A stretch of DNA of 64,000 bases, taken from Pseudonocardia thermophila. Lineage in GTDB: Bacteria; Actinomycetota; Actinomycetes; Mycobacteriales; Pseudonocardiaceae. A program made the translations under genes and the position numbers. This document shows positions 23,533-33,233 of this stretch, piece after piece (position 1 is the stretch's first letter; the number at the start of each line of letters is the position of its first letter). The notes beneath the pieces were generated by a model. It was not told the DNA's origin, searched no databases, and saw only the letters and a program-made list of their open reading frames with translations. The stretch is from NCBI RefSeq assembly GCF_900142365.1, contig NZ_FRAP01000002.1:310001-374000 (forward strand). Reading direction: 5' to 3'.

Positions 23533-26500
23533 TCAGCGCAGCCGCGCGGCCGCGACCGCGCAGAACCGGTCGGCACGCTCGGCGGCCTCCGCAGCCACGT
23601 GTCCGGCGAGGCGCTCGGCGACCGCGCGGGCGTGCCCGGACCCGGTCGCGTCCGCCACGTCCGCGGCCAGCCACCAGCCCTCCAGCGCGCCGACCTCGCC
23701 GAGCCGGTCCAGATCGGCGGCGAGCCGGGCCGCGTCGGCGGGCCGGCCGAGCCGGGCGTCGGCCGCCGCTCGCACGAGCCGGGCCAGCACCGCGTAGCGG
23801 GCGTCGCCGCGGCCCTCCGCCGCAGCCACCAGCGGTTCGACGGCCTCCCGCGCGCCCGTGGCGTCCCCGCCGGCCAGGTGCAGCCGGGCCTGCAGCAGCG
23901 ACCGGCGCTGGTCGAACCGCCACTTGTTGTGGAACCACCGGGTCCCCGACTCGACCTCGGCCACGGCGAGCCGCGCGGCGCTGCCGTCGAGATCGCCGGA
24001 CCGCAGCAGGCAGTCGGCCACGTCGAGGTGGCACTGGGCGCGGATCTCCTGGTTGCCCGCCCCGGCCAGCCCGGCCAGCGCGGACTCGGCGGCGTCCGGG
24101 GCACCGAGGTTGCGCAGGATCCAGCTGCGGTAGGTGTGCTGAACCCCGGCGTAGCGGACGGCCGTGCCGCGGCGGTCCAGCTCCGCCTCCAGCCGGTCCA
24201 GCACGCGCAGGGCGTCGGCGCTGCGGCCGAGCAGCCCGTAGGCGTGCGCCGTCATCTGCAGGGTGTGCTCCACCCAGAAGCCCTGGACACCCCGGCGGGC
24301 GTCGGCGCCGAGCATCGGTTCGAGTGCGGCGAGCGCGTCGCTCGGGCGGCCCTGGTGGACGCGCAGCACCCCGATCCACGCCGACAGCCCCAGCTCTGCG
24401 GGCGCGCCGGCGGCCTCAGCGAGCACCGCGTCCGCCGTGCGCAGGTCCCCCATGCCGCGATGGCCGAACGCGACCGCGATGAGGGCACTGCCGCGCACCA
24501 CCGGGTCGGTCGCGGCGGCGACGGCGGCCCGGCCGAGCCGGACCGCGCCGGCGAGGTCGTGCCGGTTGCGGGCCACCCACGCGCGCAGCTCCAGCGCCTC
24601 GCCCGTGGCGTCGCCCGCCGCGAGCGCCGCCTCGGCGTCGGCCTCGGCCCCGGTCAGGTCCGCCCGGGACATGCGCACGTGGCTGCGGCGCAGCCGCAGC
24701 GCCGCGCAGTCCCGCTGGTCGATCGCGGCGTCGAGCAACCGTTCTGCACCGGGCAGGTCGAGGCGGGCCCGGGCCCGGTCGGCGGCGGCCGCGAACGCGT
24801 CGGCGGCCAGCGCTCCGTTCCCGCCCTCGCGGGCGTGCCGGGCCAGGTCCAGCGGGTTCGCGTCCGGCCGGGTCCGCAGCACCTGCGCCGCGCTGCGGTG
24901 CAGCCACGCCCGCCGCACGGGCCCCACCCCGGCCGCGACGGCCCGTCGGACCAGGTCGTGCCGGAACGCGATCCCACCCTCGTGCTCGGTGAGGAACGAC
25001 TGCCGCACCCCGAGATCGAGGTGCTCCAGCACCCGCACCGGCGACGAACGCAGCACCGACGCGAGCAGATCCAGATCGACCCGGGCGCCGAGCACCGCAG
25101 CCGCCTGCAGCGTCGCCTCCGCGGCCCCGGTGCGCCGCAACCGCGCCAGCACGGCGTCCCGCAGCGAGCCGGGAACCTCGTCGGGCGGCCCGTCGGCGCG
25201 GGCCAGCTCGACGAGCAGCAGCGGGTTGCCGCCGCTGCGCGCCACCAGCTCGGCGGCCCGGCGGGCGCCGACCAGCAGGCCGGCCTCCGCGACCGTGAGC
25301 GGGGCGAGCCGCAGCAGCGCGTCCGGGTCCGCGGTGGCGGTCCGCGGGTCGCGCACCGCGACCACGATGAGCAGCGGCAACCGGTGCCGCCGGCGGGCGT
25401 GCGCCAGCCAGGCCCAGGTGACAGGATCGGCCAGGTCACCGTCGTCGATCACCAGCGCCGTGCCGGCGGACCCGCACACCGCTGCGACCGCGGCGTCGAG
25501 CTGGGCGAAGACGCGCAGGTTCAGCGCGTCCGCCGTGGCGCGGGGACCGGGCAGCCCGGCCGCCGCATCGTCGTCGAGGGCCGGACCGGCCAGCCGGGAG
25601 GCGAGCGCGTCGAGCACGGGCTGCAGGGCCAGCTCGTCCTCTGCGGTCCGACCGCGCAGCACCACCACGCCGCGCCCGACCGCGGCCGCAGCCCACCGGT
25701 CGAGCAGCGTCGTCTTGCCGATCCCGGGCTCGCCGGTCACGAGCACCAGCCGGGTCCCCGTCGCCGCGGCCTGCAGCTCGGCGTCGAGCGTCCGCAGTTC
25801 GGCGGCTCGCCCGACCAGGGCCGACGGGTCCGGTGCCAGGGTCCGCGCCGGGATCGCGGCGACTCGCCCGGTGAGGATCTGCGCGTGCACCGCGAGCGTC
25901 GCCGGCGCGGGATCGACGCCCAGCTCGTCGGCGAGACGCTCCCGCAGGCGGGCGAACTCGGCCAGCGCCGAACCCGGCCGCCCCGCCGCGGCGTGCGCGC
26001 GCATGAGGGTGCGCAGCGCGTCCTCGGCGTAGGGGTCAGCGCGCAGCACCTCGGCGGCGTGCGCAGCTGCTGCGCCCGGCTGCCCCATCGCCAGGGCGGT
26101 GGTGGCGGCGACCCGCCGGATCCCGGAGATCGCGGCGGCGACGGCCGCGCGTGCCTCACTCGCCCACTCGGCGTCCGGCTCGTCGGCGAGCAGCGGGCCG
26201 CGCACCAGCTCCAGTGCCCCTTCCGCGGCGGCGCGCGCCCCGGTGAGATCGTCCGCGGCGGACCGGCGGTCCGCCTCCTGCCCGAGCGCGAGGAGCTCCT
26301 CGACGTCCCACCAGTCCGCCACGAGGACGTAGCCGCCGTCCCGCCGCGCGATCCGCTGCGCCCCCACGACAGCCCGCGCCCGGCTCACCAGCACGTGCAG
26401 GTCGCGCTCCGGCCGCGCCGGCGCCGCGGCGGGCCAGATCGCCTCGGTCAGCCCGCCGACGGAGACGCTCGCCCCGCGCTCGATCGCCAGCCGCTTCACC

Positions 26501-26607
26501 AGGGTCCGCGCCTTCCGACTGCGCAGCGCGTCGAGCTCGACCCCGTCCACCCGGAAGTCGCCCAGCAGACGGACCCGCAGCGGGGCGGGGTGGTCGGCCT
26601 CGGACAT
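23533..26607 (-). CDS. BTAD/AfsR-type transcriptional regulator with ATPase and TPR domains
   Basis: 1024 residues. An OmpR-like winged helix (LRVRLLGDFRVDGVELDALR, residues about 8-95) is followed by a bacterial transcriptional activation domain (about 100-245). Then comes an AAA/STAND ATPase with P-loop GEPGIGKTTLLDRW (near 290) and LVIDDGDLADP as Walker B. The remaining ~500 residues are Ala-rich helical repeats of TPR type. This is the architecture of SARP/AfsR-like activators, which often control secondary metabolism or stress genes. Targets are unknown. ATG 26607 chosen because MSEADHPAPLRVRLLGDF is the usual start; the frame is open 39 codons further. Divergent from the RraA-like gene by 119 bp. 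Confidence 0.9.
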   Translation of the reverse strand: MSEADHPAPLRVRLLGDFRVDGVELDALRSRKARTLVKRLAIERGASVSVGGLTEAIWPAAAPARPERDLHVLVSRARAVVGAQRIARRDGGYVLVADWWDVEELLALGQEADRRSAADDLTGARAAAEGALELVRGPLLADEPDAEWASEARAAVAAAISGIRRVAATTALAMGQPGAAAAHAAEVLRADPYAEDALRTLMRAHAAAGRPGSALAEFARLRERLADELGVDPAPATLAVHAQILTGRVAAIPARTLAPDPSALVGRAAELRTLDAELQAAATGTRLVLVTGEPGIGKTTLLDRWAAAAVGRGVVVLRGRTAEDELALQPVLDALASRLAGPALDDDAAAGLPGPRATADALNLRVFAQLDAAVAAVCGSAGTALVIDDGDLADPVTWAWLAHARRRHRLPLLIVVAVRDPRTATADPDALLRLAPLTVAEAGLLVGARRAAELVARSGGNPLLLVELARADGPPDEVPGSLRDAVLARLRRTGAAEATLQAAAVLGARVDLDLLASVLRSSPVRVLEHLDLGVRQSFLTEHEGGIAFRHDLVRRAVAAGVGPVRRAWLHRSAAQVLRTRPDANPLDLARHAREGGNGALAADAFAAAADRARARLDLPGAERLLDAAIDQRDCAALRLRRSHVRMSRADLTGAEADAEAALAAGDATGEALELRAWVARNRHDLAGAVRLGRAAVAAATDPVVRGSALIAVAFGHRGMGDLRTADAVLAEAAGAPAELGLSAWIGVLRVHQGRPSDALAALEPMLGADARRGVQGFWVEHTLQMTAHAYGLLGRSADALRVLDRLEAELDRRGTAVRYAGVQHTYRSWILRNLGAPDAAESALAGLAGAGNQEIRAQCHLDVADCLLRSGDLDGSAARLAVAEVESGTRWFHNKWRFDQRRSLLQARLHLAGGDATGAREAVEPLVAAAEGRGDARYAVLARLVRAAADARLGRPADAARLAADLDRLGEVGALEGWWLAADVADATGSGHARAVAERLAGHVAAEAAERADRFCAVAAARLR

Positions 26608-26726
26608 GGGGCACCTCGGACGCAGGGTGGGGCACGCATCCTCCGGCATCGACGCCGTTGTCCGGTAGGGACCGGCCGTATGATCGGGTCCTCGCCGACG
26701 TCCGTCGGCCGACCCGGAGAGCACGC

Positions 26727-27383
26727 GTGAACGACTTCCCGCAGCCGCTGCCCGCGGCGGACCTGGCCCGGGCCCGGGCGCTCGCCACCACGCTCCTGTC
26801 CGACGTCGCCGCCGGTGACGTGGCCATGCGCCACGACGTGTCCCCGGTGCGCTCGGACATGCGGATGGCCGGGGCCGCGGTGACCGTCGATCTGCCGCCG
26901 GGCGACAACACCGCGCTGCACGCGGCGCTCTACCAGCGCGGGACCGGGTACGTGCTCGTCGCCGACGGGCACGATCACCGCGACCACGCCTACGCGGGCG
27001 AGATCATGGTGCGGGCGGCGCGGGCCCTGGCCTGGGAAGGCCTGGTGGTCGCCGGCCTGCTGCGGGACCGCGCCGCGCTCGAGGAGATCGGTCTTCCGGT
27101 GTTCGGGCAGGGTTTCCACCCGGTCGGGCCGCGCAAGGCGGAACCGGGGCGGATCAACGTGCCGATCACCTGCGCCGGGGTCCCGGTGCACCCCGGTGAC
27201 CTGGTGGTCGGCGACGCGGACGGGGTCGTCGTCATCCCGCGCGCCGAGGTGCCGGCCGTGCTCACCGCGGCGGAGGAGAAGCGCGACCGCGAGGCGGCGC
27301 GGCTGGCCACGATCGCCGGGTTCGACCCGGAGCGCGACGATCCGGCTGTGCTCCGGCCGGTGTGGCTGCGCGCCGCCGGCTGA
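26727..27383 (+). CDS. RraA family protein (HMG/CHA aldolase-like)
   Basis: 218 residues of the RraA/dimethylmenaquinone methyltransferase-like family. Landmarks are TTLLSDVAAGDVAMRHDVSP, ALYQRGTGYVLVADGHDHRD, YAGEIMVRAARALAWEGLVV, GLLRDRAALEEIGLPVFGQG and DLVVGDADGVVVIPRAEV. Members include divalent-metal aldolases that split 4-hydroxy-4-methyl-2-oxoglutarate and the RNase E inhibitor RraA. The G-x-DRD loop of the aldolases appears only in part (GLLRDRA), so activity is uncertain. GTG 26727 chosen. It is convergent with the Cds1-like gene, 11 bp apart. Confidence 0.85.
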   Translation: MNDFPQPLPAADLARARALATTLLSDVAAGDVAMRHDVSPVRSDMRMAGAAVTVDLPPGDNTALHAALYQRGTGYVLVADGHDHRDHAYAGEIMVRAARALAWEGLVVAGLLRDRAALEEIGLPVFGQGFHPVGPRKAEPGRINVPITCAGVPVHPGDLVVGDADGVVVIPRAEVPAVLTAAEEKRDREAARLATIAGFDPERDDPAVLRPVWLRAAG

Positions 27384-27394
27384 CTCGGCCCCGC

Positions 27395-28489
27395 TCAGGA
27401 CAGCGCCGCGCCCCGCGGCGAGTGCACGGGATCCATCGGCGCGTCGAGCAGCTCCTCCAGCCGTGCGCGTTCCGCTTCGACGTCCCAGCCCTGTGCAGCG
27501 ACCCACTCGTCGTCCCAGTAGGTCTGGCGGTAGCGGTCGCCCGAGTCGCAGATCAGGGTGACGATGCTGCCGGTGCGCCGCTCGGCCCGCATGCGCGCGA
27601 TCAGCTGGATGACGCCGACCATGTTGGTGCCGGTCGACGCACCGACGGTGCGGCCGGTCCGGTCGCGGATCAGCCGCATGGCGGCGACGCTGGCGGCGTC
27701 CGGGACGGTGAACATCTCGTCGATCACGGTCGGCACGAACGACGGCTCGACGCGCGGGCGGCCGATGCCCTCGATGCGTGAGCCGGGGCCGGTGACGTCG
27801 CGGTTGCCGGTGCGCCAGGCCTCGTGGAAGACCGAGCCCTCGGGGTCGACGACGGCGAGCCGGGTCTCGACGCGGCGGTAGCGGCAGTAGCGGCCGATGG
27901 TGGCGCTGGTCCCGCCGGTGCCGGCGCCGACGACGATCCACGCGGGGATCGGGAACCGCTCCTGCGCCATCTGCTCGAAGATCGACATGGCGATGTTGTT
28001 GTTGCCGCGCCAGTCCGTGACGATCGACGCCATCCCGAACTGGTCGAGGTAGTGGTGGCCGGGCAGCGCGCCCAACCGCTCGGCCTCGGCGTAGATGTCC
28101 TCGGCGCGGTCGACGAGGTGGCAGCGGCCCCCGGCCTGCTCGATGAGCTCCAGCTTCGCCCGCGTCGTCGCGCGCGGCACGACCGCGACGAACTCCAGCC
28201 CGAGCATCCGGGCGAAGTACGCCTCGGAGATCGCGGTCGATCCGCTGGTCGCGTCGACGAGTGTGGTGCCGGCCCGGATGTCGCCGTTGGCCAGGCCGTA
28301 GAGGAACAGCGAGCGGGCGAGGCGGTGCTTGAGCGAGCCGGTCGGGTGCACCGACTCGTCCTTCAGGTACAGGTCGATGCTCCACTCCGGAGGCAGCGGG
28401 AAGACGTGCAGGTGGGTGTCGGCGCTGCGGTTGCTGTCCGCCTCGATCCGCCGGATCGCCTCTGCGACCCATGCCCGTCCGCCCGTCAT
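27395..28489 (-). CDS. PLP-dependent cysteine synthase-family enzyme, Cds1-like
   Basis: 364 residues of fold type II. The Schiff-base Lys is in [17 protein letters not shown], the substrate loop in [19 protein letters not shown], the PLP-phosphate glycine loop in [14 protein letters not shown], and a late [14 protein letters not shown]. The [11 protein letters not shown] form and the length fit L-cysteine desulfhydrase Cds1 of actinobacteria (Rv3684 type), which releases sulfide, pyruvate and ammonia from cysteine, rather than O-acetylserine sulfhydrylase. That assignment is inferred. It is the last gene of a probable operon with the amidohydrolase and CoA transferase genes (49-bp gap upstream). 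Confidence 0.82.
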   Translation of the reverse strand: MTGGRAWVAEAIRRIEADSNRSADTHLHVFPLPPEWSIDLYLKDESVHPTGSLKHRLARSLFLYGLANGDIRAGTTLVDATSGSTAISEAYFARMLGLEFVAVVPRATTRAKLELIEQAGGRCHLVDRAEDIYAEAERLGALPGHHYLDQFGMASIVTDWRGNNNIAMSIFEQMAQERFPIPAWIVVGAGTGGTSATIGRYCRYRRVETRLAVVDPEGSVFHEAWRTGNRDVTGPGSRIEGIGRPRVEPSFVPTVIDEMFTVPDAASVAAMRLIRDRTGRTVGASTGTNMVGVIQLIARMRAERRTGSIVTLICDSGDRYRQTYWDDEWVAAQGWDVEAERARLEELLDAPMDPVHSPRGAALS

Positions 28490-28538
28490 CGCCGGTCTTC
28501 CTCCGTCCGTTCCCCGACGTCCACAGCCTGGCACGCGG

Positions 28539-29990
28539 CTACGGCCGGTTCCCGATCGGGCGACCGCCGACGAGGACCAGCTGCGGCCGGATCCCGGAGC
28601 CGGTGAGCGCCTCCGCCAGCGGGGCATCCAGCAGGACCAGGTCGGCGGCGGCTCCCGGCGCGATCCGGCGCGGCGGCCCGCCGGGGGTCTGCGGGGCGGC
28701 GAGCAACCCGTCGAGCGCGGCGGCGGGGGAGAGCCGCTCCGGCTCCCCGACGACCGCGCCGGTCCGGGTGCGCCGGTGGATCGCCGCGCGCAGCACGGTC
28801 CACGGATCCAGCGGCCCGTACGGGGCGTCGCTGGACAGCGCGAGCGGCACCCCGGCCGCCTGCAGGCTCGCGCAGCGGTAGAGATCGGGCAGATCGGCGG
28901 GCTCGACGTCGCGCAGGTAGTCGTCTCCGCGGTCGGCGATGAACCCGGGCTGGGTGACGACGGGGATGCCGCGGCCGGCCAGCTCGGCGAGCAGCTCGCC
29001 CGGGATGACGGCGCCGTGCTCGACGCGGTCGCCGGGCCGGTGACCGGCCTCGTCGAGGGCGGCGAGCAGCAGCACCAGGGCCTCCCGGGTGACGCAGTGC
29101 GCGGCCACCGCTCGGCCGGCCGCGTGCGCGGCGCGGACCCGGTCGACGAGCTCGGGGAACTGCGGGAGTTCCGAGTCCGCGAGCACGAGCTTGTACGGGC
29201 CGGTGCTCAGCCGCGGCCCCTGGACCTCCCGGCCGAGCGGGACGCCGAGCAGGTGCACGTGCTGCGGCAGCGCTCCGGCCTCGACGGCGGTGCGCAGCGC
29301 GGTGAGCGCGGAGTCGTCGAGGTCGGGAGTGGCGTCGGTGACGGCGGTGACGCCGAGCGCGGCGAGCCGGGCACCGACGGCGGCGAGGTCCGGCGGCGCC
29401 GCCGGGGGCAGGCGGGAGCGCAGCCAGTCGTCGGCGCGCCAGAGCCGCCCCGTCGGGGTGCCGTCCGGGCCGCGCTCGATGCCGGGATGCTGTCCGGAGT
29501 CCAGGTCGAGGGCGCGGGCGGCCGCGGTGTTGACGATCCACAGGGCGCCGCTGCGGTGCTGCACCCGCACCGGCCGGGTCGAGTGCAGCCGGTCGAGCGC
29601 GGCGGCGTCGAGCAAGCCCGCGACCGACTCGGCGTAGCCGAGGCCGCGGACCCAGCCGTGCCGGTCGGCGGGGGCGGCGGCCAGCTCGGCGGCGAGCCCG
29701 GCCGCGTCGGTGACGGCCGGCGGGCCGCAGCGCACCGACCCCTCGGTGGCGGCGAGCGCGTGCAGGTGCAGGTGGTGGTCGACGAGGCCGGGCAGCAGGG
29801 CGCCGCCGCGGCCGGGGACCTCCTCCTCTGCGGGGGCGCGGGCCAGCTCCGGACCGATGTCGGTGATCCGGTGCCCGTCGACCCGGACATCGGCCCGGAC
29901 ATCGACCCGGACATCGGCACGGTCATCGGCACGGAAATCGGCACGGCTGCCGACCCCGGCGGTAGGTAGCGTGACGTCGCGGATCAGCAC
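28539..29990 (-). CDS. amidohydrolase family protein
   Basis: 483 residues of the YtcJ-like amidohydrolase class. The metal motif is in [17 protein letters not shown], with later His in [10 protein letters not shown] and [14 protein letters not shown], and the final metal Asp in [15 protein letters not shown]. The C-terminal beta sandwich reads [14 protein letters not shown]. Start GTG 29990 overlaps the CoA-transferase stop by 7 bp. Odd feature: near the N-terminus a run of Arg-Ala-Asp/Arg-Val-Asp units ([16 protein letters not shown]) is encoded by 12-bp tandem repeats, apparently expanded inside the first beta strands. The substrate is unknown. Confidence 0.85.
   Translation of the reverse strand: MLIRDVTLPTAGVGSRADFRADDRADVRVDVRADVRVDGHRITDIGPELARAPAEEEVPGRGGALLPGLVDHHLHLHALAATEGSVRCGPPAVTDAAGLAAELAAAPADRHGWVRGLGYAESVAGLLDAAALDRLHSTRPVRVQHRSGALWIVNTAAARALDLDSGQHPGIERGPDGTPTGRLWRADDWLRSRLPPAAPPDLAAVGARLAALGVTAVTDATPDLDDSALTALRTAVEAGALPQHVHLLGVPLGREVQGPRLSTGPYKLVLADSELPQFPELVDRVRAAHAAGRAVAAHCVTREALVLLLAALDEAGHRPGDRVEHGAVIPGELLAELAGRGIPVVTQPGFIADRGDDYLRDVEPADLPDLYRCASLQAAGVPLALSSDAPYGPLDPWTVLRAAIHRRTRTGAVVGEPERLSPAAALDGLLAAPQTPGGPPRRIAPGAAADLVLLDAPLAEALTGSGIRPQLVLVGGRPIGNRP
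29882..29953. repeat. 12-bp tandem repeats inside the amidohydrolase gene
   Basis: Six adjacent 12-bp units, from CCCGGACATCGG (29882) through CACGGTCATCGG, CACGGAAATCGG and CACGGCTGCCGA. The period keeps the reading frame and codes for repeated Arg-Ala/Val-Asp blocks. The units become less alike toward the gene start. Confidence 0.7.
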
Positions 29991-31177
29991 GGGTGCCCGA
30001 TCCCGAGCGCGATGAGCGGGTCCGCGCCGTGGTCCGGGGCGGGCGGGCCGAGCGGGCGGTGCCGCGGTGGGGCGGCTCCCGCGGGGGCGGGGCGGCTCGG
30101 CGTGCCGTCGAGCGTGGCGGCGATGACGCCCGCCATCGGCACGTCCCACAGCACCCCGGTGCTGGGCGAGGTGAGTGCGCAGGCTGCGGCCGTCAGCCCG
30201 GTGAGCGGATCGGCGATGGCGTCGCCGACGAACAGCGGCCCGCCGTCGTCGTCGGTGGCGACGAGCCCGGCCGCGGCCGCGACGTCGTCGCCGAACCCGA
30301 CCCGGTTGCTCGTCCGCCCGGCGGCGGTGATCGAGATCCAGGTAGCACCCCGGGCGACTTCGGCCTCGGCGTCGATGCCGAACCCGCGCAGGGCCCGCGG
30401 CCGCGACGCCTCGATCACGATGTCCGCGGATCGGACCAGCGCGGCGAGGGCGGATCGTCCGTCCGCCGTCGACGGATCGACGGCGACCGCGCGGTGGCCG
30501 CCGTGCAGCAGCCGGTAGAAGCCGGGATGGCCGCGGCGGGCGCCGTCGGGCCGGTCGGCCGTCTCCACCTTGACGATCTCCGCGCCGGCCAGGCCGAGCA
30601 GCTGCGCGCACAGCGGCCCGGCCCACAGCGCGCTGAAGTCGACCACGCGCAGGCCGCGCACATCCCGGGGCGGCCACGTGGGCAGTGCAGTGGACAGCTC
30701 AGTGAGCAGTGCAGCGGGCGGGGTGGGGCGGATCGGGGCCGCCGGCAACCCGAGGAGCTCGGCGCGTTCGGCCAGCTCCTCACCGGTGTGCTCGGCGAGC
30801 CAGCCGGCGATCGCGGACCACGGGTCACCGTCGATCTCGCGCTCGATCAGCGCCCCGTACAGCAGGGGATCGTCGGGGCGGGCGCACGACGCGGCGGCCC
30901 AGCCGTCGGCGGTGGGCAGCAGGCGGGCAGCGCCGCCGGGGGAGCTGCGGCCGTTCCGGGTGTGCCCGGTGAACGCGGCCCGCTCGCCGAGCAGCGCTGG
31001 ACCGTCGACGCGGACCCGGCCGCCGGTGGCCTCGGCGATGCGGCCGGCCAGCTCACGGGCGGTGGTCGCGGCGTGCCCGGGCGGGACGAGCGGCGGGCCG
31101 TCGGCGCGGCCGGTCAGCGGCACGACCCCGCTGGCCAGCCAGTCCGCGACCCGGACCTCCTCGGAGCAGCGCGCCAC
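29984..31177 (-). CDS. CaiB/BaiF (family III) CoA transferase
   Basis: 397 residues. The family core is clear in the C-terminal half: GLRVVDFSALWAGPLCAQLL, GAEIVKVETADRPDGARRG, RPRALRGFGIDAEAEVARG and WISITAAGRTSNRVGFGDDV. The usual catalytic Asp of family III enzymes is probably the one in the GFYRLLHGGHRAVAVDPST region. The N-terminal ~130 residues look like a second, degenerate copy of the fold, as seen in tandem members. It moves CoA between acyl groups. First gene of the operon with the amidohydrolase and Cds1-like genes; the enoyl-CoA hydratase gene is divergent, 24 bp away. Confidence 0.85.
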   Translation of the reverse strand: MARCSEEVRVADWLASGVVPLTGRADGPPLVPPGHAATTARELAGRIAEATGGRVRVDGPALLGERAAFTGHTRNGRSSPGGAARLLPTADGWAAASCARPDDPLLYGALIEREIDGDPWSAIAGWLAEHTGEELAERAELLGLPAAPIRPTPPAALLTELSTALPTWPPRDVRGLRVVDFSALWAGPLCAQLLGLAGAEIVKVETADRPDGARRGHPGFYRLLHGGHRAVAVDPSTADGRSALAALVRSADIVIEASRPRALRGFGIDAEAEVARGATWISITAAGRTSNRVGFGDDVAAAAGLVATDDDGGPLFVGDAIADPLTGLTAAACALTSPSTGVLWDVPMAGVIAATLDGTPSRPAPAGAAPPRHRPLGPPAPDHGADPLIALGIGHPC

Positions 31178-31201
31178 GGGCTCAGGCTAACGTCGCGGTC
31201 C

Positions 31202-32230
31202 GTGGTGGATGCGGTGGTGCGCACGACCCCGGCGGGGCTGCTCGCCGCCGCGGCGGAGCCGTTGTTCGGCCCCGGTGGGGTCCCCGTCGACCCGCTTGTG
31301 GTGGTGGACCTGGACGGACCGGTGGACGCGGCCGGGCTCGCCGCGGCGGTGGCGGCCACGCCGCGCCTCGTCGTCGGCACCAGCGGCGGCGTGCCGGCTC
31401 CGGACGTCGTGGAGGCGCTCGACCTCACGCTCGTCACCGGGCCGGAGCGGCACCGCGCGACCGTGGCCGTCGCCGATCTCGAGGCGGCGGTCGACGCGCT
31501 GGTCGCGGCGGTGGTGCAGAACCCGCAGGCCGCGCTCGTGCTGGCCCGGCTGCTGCGCTGGTCGTCGATGCTGCCGGTGCCCGATGCCCTAGACGCCGAG
31601 TCGCTGGCCTACTCGACGCTGCTCGGGGGGCCGGAGTTCCGCCGCTGGCTCACCGCGCGCGGGCCGCGGCCGCTGCCGCCGGACGTGCCGGACCCGGTCC
31701 TGCTGGCCCGCGACGGCGCTGTTCTGCGCATCACGCTCAACCGGCCGCAGCGGCGCAACGCCTACGGCCGCCAGCTGCGGGACGCGCTGGTGGACGGGCT
31801 GCGGGTGGCCGAGCTGGACCCGACGATCACCCGCGTCGTCGTCGACGGGGCGGGCCCGTGCTTCTGCTCCGGCGGCGATCTCGACGAGTTCGGCACCACC
31901 CCGGACCTCGTGACCGCGCACCTGATCCGCACTCACGGCGGCGCGGCGCTGCCCCTGCACCGGCTCGCCGACCGCGCCGAGGTGCGGGTGCACGGCACGT
32001 GCGTCGGCGCCGGGGTGGAGCTGCCGTCGTTCGCCCGCCGGGTGGTGGCCGCGCCGGGCACCACGTTCCGCCTGCCCGAGCTGGCGATGGGCCTGGTGCC
32101 CGGGGCGGGCGGGACGGTGAGCATCACCCGGCGGATCGGCCGCTGGCGCTGCCTCTACCTGGCGCTCTCCGGGACCGCGCTCGACGTGGAGCGCGCGCTG
32201 GCGTGGGGCCTGGTGGACGAGATCAGCTGA
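31202..32230 (+). CDS. enoyl-CoA hydratase/isomerase family protein with N-terminal extension
   Basis: 342 residues. The crotonase fold starts about residue 165: VLRITLNRPQRRNAYGRQLR, CFCSGGDLDEFG (first oxyanion segment), VRVHGTCVGAGVELPSFARR and RLPELAMGLVPGAGGTVSIT. The ~160-residue N-terminal part (DPLVVVDLDGPVDAAGLAAA) also looks like a trimmed crotonase or other alpha/beta domain without active-site residues. The protein ends at LVDEIS, so the usual C-terminal helices are missing. Starts GTG 31202 or 31205. Divergent from the CoA-transferase operon, consistent with a shared acyl-CoA pathway. Its end overlaps the MreB-like gene by 8 bp, tail to tail. Confidence 0.8.
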   Translation: MVDAVVRTTPAGLLAAAAEPLFGPGGVPVDPLVVVDLDGPVDAAGLAAAVAATPRLVVGTSGGVPAPDVVEALDLTLVTGPERHRATVAVADLEAAVDALVAAVVQNPQAALVLARLLRWSSMLPVPDALDAESLAYSTLLGGPEFRRWLTARGPRPLPPDVPDPVLLARDGAVLRITLNRPQRRNAYGRQLRDALVDGLRVAELDPTITRVVVDGAGPCFCSGGDLDEFGTTPDLVTAHLIRTHGGAALPLHRLADRAEVRVHGTCVGAGVELPSFARRVVAAPGTTFRLPELAMGLVPGAGGTVSITRRIGRWRCLYLALSGTALDVERALAWGLVDEIS

Positions 32231-33218
32231 TCCCGTAGGCCCGCAGCACGTCCGGCAGCTGCAGGCAGCGGGCCGCGCCCTCGGCGACGCAGGTGAGCGG
32301 GTTGCCGGCCCGCTTGACCGGGAAGCCGAACGCGTTCTCCAGGACCGCGTCGAACCCGCGGGTGAGCGATGCCCCGCCGAACAGCTGGACGCCGTCCGCG
32401 AGGATGTCCTCGACGGCCTCCGGCGGCAGGTCGTCGAGGCATCCGGCGAGGGTCTGCACGATCGTCTGGCTGATCGGGCGGATGACCTCGGCGATCTCGG
32501 CGACCGGGATCGTGGCGAGCTTCGGCCGGCTCGTCGCGGAGTCGCGGCCCTGCACGACGATGCTGGGCTCCAGCTCGCGGTCGGCCTGGATCTTCACGGC
32601 CTCGGCGGTCCGGTCGCCGACCAGCAGCAGGTGGTGGTCGCGCAGGTGGTGGGCGACGGCCGTGGTCATCTCGTCGCCGCCGATGCGGCACGACCGCGTG
32701 GCGAGCACCCCGCCGTAGCAGAAGGCGGTGACCTCGGACGTGCCCGCGCCGATGTCGACGACCATGTGCACCCGCCGCTCGAGCGGGTCGATGCCGCAAC
32801 CGACCGCGCCGGCGACCGGCTCGTCCAGCACCGTCGCGCGGCGGATGCCGGCCTCGTCGGCGGCCTCGATCAGTGCCTGCCGCTCCAGCGGGGTCGCACC
32901 CGACGGCACCCCGATGACGGCGCGGACCCTGGCGCGCTGCCACGGGCGGGGTGCCACCCGCCGGATGAGCGCCCGCAGGTAGGTCTCCGCCGACTCGGTG
33001 TCGACGATGACGCCGTCCTGGACGGGGCGGAGCGCTCTGACGCCGCCCGCGGTGCGCCCGAGCAGGCTGGACGCGTCGCGGCCGACCGTCACCACCCGGC
33101 GGTGGCCGCGGGGTTCCTCGGCCTGGAGCAGCACCGAGGGCTCGTCGAGCACGATGCCCGCGTCGGTGTCGCACACGATGGTGTTCGCGGTGCCCAGGTC
33201 GATTCCGAGCTCGATCAC
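32223..33218 (-). CDS. MreB/Hsp70-like actin-fold protein
   Basis: 331 residues. The phosphate-1 loop is IELGIDLGTANTIVCDTDAG, connect-1 VRAVIGVPSGATPLERQAL, phosphate-2 HMVVDIGAGTSEVTAFCYGG and adenosine loop LFGGASLTRGFDAVLENAFG. This is the MreB order and length. MreB filaments guide lateral cell-wall synthesis with SEDS and class B penicillin-binding proteins, and here the gene lies 15 bp after such a fused protein in the same operon. GTG 33218 follows GGGAGAG. The sequence is divergent from standard MreB in the middle, so it may be a specialised paralogue rather than the main cell-shape protein. Confidence 0.88.
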   Translation of the reverse strand: MIELGIDLGTANTIVCDTDAGIVLDEPSVLLQAEEPRGHRRVVTVGRDASSLLGRTAGGVRALRPVQDGVIVDTESAETYLRALIRRVAPRPWQRARVRAVIGVPSGATPLERQALIEAADEAGIRRATVLDEPVAGAVGCGIDPLERRVHMVVDIGAGTSEVTAFCYGGVLATRSCRIGGDEMTTAVAHHLRDHHLLLVGDRTAEAVKIQADRELEPSIVVQGRDSATSRPKLATIPVAEIAEVIRPISQTIVQTLAGCLDDLPPEAVEDILADGVQLFGGASLTRGFDAVLENAFGFPVKRAGNPLTCVAEGAARCLQLPDVLRAYGIS

Positions 33219-33233
33219 TGGTCTCTCCCAGAT

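Noticed and set aside
23599-26730. 1043-codon plus-strand frame opposite the BTAD regulator
   Set aside because: Antisense shadow; no domain, and the minus strand shows a full AfsR-like architecture.
31202-31690. Separate gene in the N-terminal part of the enoyl-CoA hydratase frame
   Set aside because: No stop, start with ribosome site, or independent domain separates it from the crotonase part.
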